64,000 nucleotides of DNA from Shewanella amazonensis SB2B (GTDB taxonomy: Bacteria > Pseudomonadota > Gammaproteobacteria > Enterobacterales > Shewanellaceae): the NCBI RefSeq assembly GCF_000015245.1, contig NC_008700.1, positions 3,608,501-3,672,500 of the forward strand, written 5' to 3'. Within the stretch, counting starts at the first letter, position 1, and the number at the start of each line of letters is the position of its first letter. This document shows positions 62,330 through 64,000 of the stretch, one piece after another. The position numbers were made by a program, and so were the translations under genes. The notes below the pieces were generated by a model. It was not told the DNA's origin. It saw nothing but the letters and a program-made list of their open reading frames with translations, and did not search any database.

Positions 62330-62577
62330 TCATGTCCGCCACATACGAGACCCGGCGTCAGGAAGCCGTTATGGCCGTACTCGAAGGTGGCCGTTTGCCA
62401 TCTGAAGTCGCCAGGGATCACGGGATTGCCAGCAAGACCCTGCTCAAATGGATCCGGGAGTCCCATCAATCCCGCAGTAGCCGTCGCTGCAAGCTCGAGC
62501 AGGAAATAGAAGCTCTTGAGATGAAATTGTCCGGACTGCGACAGGAAATCTCCAAACTACAAACGTTCAACGCTTGA
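62326..62577 (+). CDS. Orphan IS3-OrfA-like helix-turn-helix protein
   Basis: An 83-aa protein with an HTH at about residues 12-45 (EAVMAVLEGGRLPSEVA then DHGIASKTLLKWIRES) and a coiled-coil end (KLEQEIEALEMKLSGLRQEI), the layout of IS3-family OrfA. AGGAGG is eight bases upstream of the ATG. There is no OrfB, no inverted-repeat ends and no target duplication in view, so it is not a normal insertion sequence. It may be a domesticated DNA-binding protein. It overlaps the 39-aa ORF by four bases. Confidence 0.75.
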   Translation: MIMSATYETRRQEAVMAVLEGGRLPSEVARDHGIASKTLLKWIRESHQSRSSRRCKLEQEIEALEMKLSGLRQEISKLQTFNA

Positions 62578-62895
62578 TTGATCTGTCTAAACCCACTGAG
62601 CGGTGAGGCAAGATAGCACCTCCGCGCCGTGTCAATCAGAGCAATCATCGCCCCGATTCCGTCGAGTCGGGGTTATCTTTTCTCACCCCGGCCAGTTCTT
62701 ACACAGGTTTGCCGTGCTTCAGCCGGGTATTTCACTAACCTTGGTTCAACCCACCAGTCTTACGCCCGCCAGTACCACATCAGACGATTAAACCTGCAGT
62801 CCTTTCACCTGCAACGCCTTTGGGGTAACGCGTTACTGCAACCGCTGTGGGTGAACTACACTCAATGAGACTGGCGCGGGCACGCCCCGCGATAC
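62578..62895. other. Intergenic region before the GAF-GGDEF gene
   Basis: About 320 bases. The left part holds the terminator at 62651-62681. From there to 62895 I see no gene; an in-frame stop at 62866 sets the limit for the GGDEF protein start. The promoter of that gene should lie here but no strong boxes stand out. Confidence 0.55.
62651..62681 (+). terminator. Terminator after the HTH gene
   Basis: CCCCGATTC-CGTC-GAGTCGGGG forms a nine-bp stem (one G-T pair), followed by TTATCTTTT. It is about 75 bases past the stop. Confidence 0.75.
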
Positions 62896-64000
62896 ATGAC
62901 TTCAACACCATCAGGGATAAACACACTGCCAATGCCACAGATAAATACCAAAACCATCAGTGTGCCCGATGCCATGCTGTGCGGCTGGCAGGAGATTGTT
63001 GATTTGGTGGCTGATATCACCGAATGCCCTTCCGCGCTTATCATGCGTATCCATGAAGACGACATTGAGGTATTCGCCAGCAGCCGCTCGGCAGGCAATC
63101 CCTATGTTCCCCACGCCCGGGACGCATTGGGTCACGGCCTTTATTGCGAAACCGTGATCCGTGAGCGGCAGCAACTGGAGGTGCCCAACGCCCTCAAAGA
63201 CCCCGAATGGGCCAATAACCCGGATATCAAACTGGGGATGATTTGCTACTGTGGCCTGCCTATCTTCTGGCCCGATAACACCCCCTTCGGCACCATCTGC
63301 ATCCTGGACAACAAAGAAAGACACTTCAACGACAGGGTTCACGCTCTGCTGGGGCGCTTCCAATCTGCCCTGGAAGGACATTTGCAGATCCTTTACCACA
63401 AGTCCGAGTTGAAAGTGCTTAATGAGGAGCTGGAGCATAAGGTGCAGGAGCGCACCCAGCGGCTTGCCGAGCTAAGCGCCCGATTGCTCAAAGAGATTGA
63501 ACAGCGCACCGCCGCCGAAGGACATTTGGAGTTTCACCGTACCTTTGACCCCTTAACCCATTTGCCCAATCGTGCAACCCTCACCGAAAGGCTGCAAACG
63601 TTGCTGCCGAAACTGAAAAAAGATGAACACCTGACACTTATCTACTTTGGGCTGCGCAATTTCAAATCGGTCAACGACAGCTACGGCTACCTCACCGGCG
63701 ACTCAATTCTGGTGAGTCTGAGTCAACGACTGAGCCTTAAGCTGCCCGACAACTGGCTGCTGGCACGTATCGCAGGGTCGGAGTTTGTTCTGGCAGCACT
63801 GCACAACGCCAGCACAGAGATGACAGAGCAGGTCATTGCACGGGTACTGAGCGACTGCTCAGTACCTTTCACCGTGAACACCAACAGCATTACGGTCCAA
63901 ACCAACCTGGGTGTGGCCATTGCGCCGGTGGACGCCACCGACTCGGTCAGCCTGCTGCAACGCGCCAGTGCTGCCATGAGCATTGCCAAAAAAGAAGGCG
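62896..64000 (+). CDS. GAF-GGDEF signalling protein with degenerate GGDEF motif (cut by window edge)
   Basis: The frame runs from the ATG at 62896 to the end of the window, at least 368 codons. A GAF-type sensor domain spans about residues 20-180 (GLPIFWPDNTPFGTICILD), a coiled coil follows (LNEELEHKVQERTQRLAEL), then a GGDEF domain from about residue 215 (DPLTHLPNRATL). The active-site motif reads AGSEF (293-297) instead of GGDEF, so diguanylate cyclase activity is doubtful. Such proteins often carry an EAL domain downstream. The ATG at 62932 is an alternative start; neither has a good ribosome binding site. Confidence 0.85.
   Translation, partial: MTSTPSGINTLPMPQINTKTISVPDAMLCGWQEIVDLVADITECPSALIMRIHEDDIEVFASSRSAGNPYVPHARDALGHGLYCETVIRERQQLEVPNALKDPEWANNPDIKLGMICYCGLPIFWPDNTPFGTICILDNKERHFNDRVHALLGRFQSALEGHLQILYHKSELKVLNEELEHKVQERTQRLAELSARLLKEIEQRTAAEGHLEFHRTFDPLTHLPNRATLTERLQTLLPKLKKDEHLTLIYFGLRNFKSVNDSYGYLTGDSILVSLSQRLSLKLPDNWLLARIAGSEFVLAALHNASTEMTEQVIARVLSDCSVPFTVNTNSITVQTNLGVAIAPVDATDSVSLLQRASAAMSIAKKEG

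Noticed and set aside
62326..62577. Intact IS3-type insertion sequence
   Set aside because: Only an OrfA-like protein is present; no OrfB, terminal inverted repeats or target duplication could be found.
1..64000. tRNA, rRNA or CRISPR features
   Set aside because: Intergenic spaces are short and none shows cloverleaf ends, rRNA-like stretches or regularly spaced repeats.

Overview
The window is a stretch of conserved chromosome from a gammaproteobacterium, most probably a Shewanella or close relative (order Alteromonadales). I infer this from the polar-flagellum protein MotX beside rnr and purA, the S46 peptidase, the Oar-type TonB-dependent receptor, and E. coli-like gene order. No database search was run. 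I see no rRNA, tRNA, CRISPR array, prophage or complete insertion sequence. Almost all of the sequence is coding, in short operons with strong intrinsic terminators, often shared by converging genes.

Layout. 1-8.5 kb: orn (cut by the window edge) diverges from rsgA-psd-EamA transporter, followed by an MscM-type channel, a GDPD, a DUF3392 membrane protein and a 2-hydroxyacid dehydrogenase. 8.7-17 kb: bfd, then a long leftward run nudF-yqiB-cpdA-yqiA-parE-(PQQ-type sugar dehydrogenase)-parC, with tolC diverging from nudF. 18.5-24 kb: envelope proteins, a PCu(A)C copper chaperone with a natural His6 tail, an enoyl-CoA hydratase, a three-gene cluster of tiny envelope proteins, dusA and a CheX-like protein. 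24-32 kb: alr and dnaB, then an S46 dipeptidyl peptidase beside a large TonB receptor. 32-42.6 kb: rpsF-priB-rpsR-rplI, a DUF481 protein, motX-rnr-rlmB, purA, rplM-rpsI and zapE. 42.8-50.4 kb: degQ, degS, a small membrane protein, and the mlaFEDCB-ibaG-murA block. 50.5-59.8 kb: Ca/Na antiporter, kdsD-kdsC-lptC-lptA-lptB, rpoN-hpf-ptsN-rapZ-npr and mgtE. 59.8-64 kb: a hypothetical gene, an orphan ModA-like protein, an OmpA-type lipoprotein, a two-gene unit of a 39-aa ORF plus a transposase-like HTH protein, and the start of a GAF-GGDEF protein.

How they fit together. Much of the window builds or guards the envelope: LPS sugar synthesis and export (kds/lpt), phospholipid retrograde transport (mla), peptidoglycan precursors (murA, alr), phosphatidylethanolamine (psd), periplasmic quality control (degQ/degS), efflux (tolC) and osmotic safety (mscM). 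The rest is replication and topology (dnaB, priB, parC/parE) and ribosome or RNA metabolism.

The most interesting material is outside the textbook genes. A sigma54-like promoter with a 34-bp perfect palindrome lies upstream of the 89-aa/37-aa/PspC-domain microprotein cluster (21.6-22.4 kb). A 39-aa ORF is joined by an ATGA overlap to an orphan IS3-OrfA-like HTH protein (62.2-62.6 kb). A near-consensus FliA (sigma28) promoter precedes motX. An S6:S18-binding leader precedes rpsF, and a hairpin covers the mgtE ribosome binding site.
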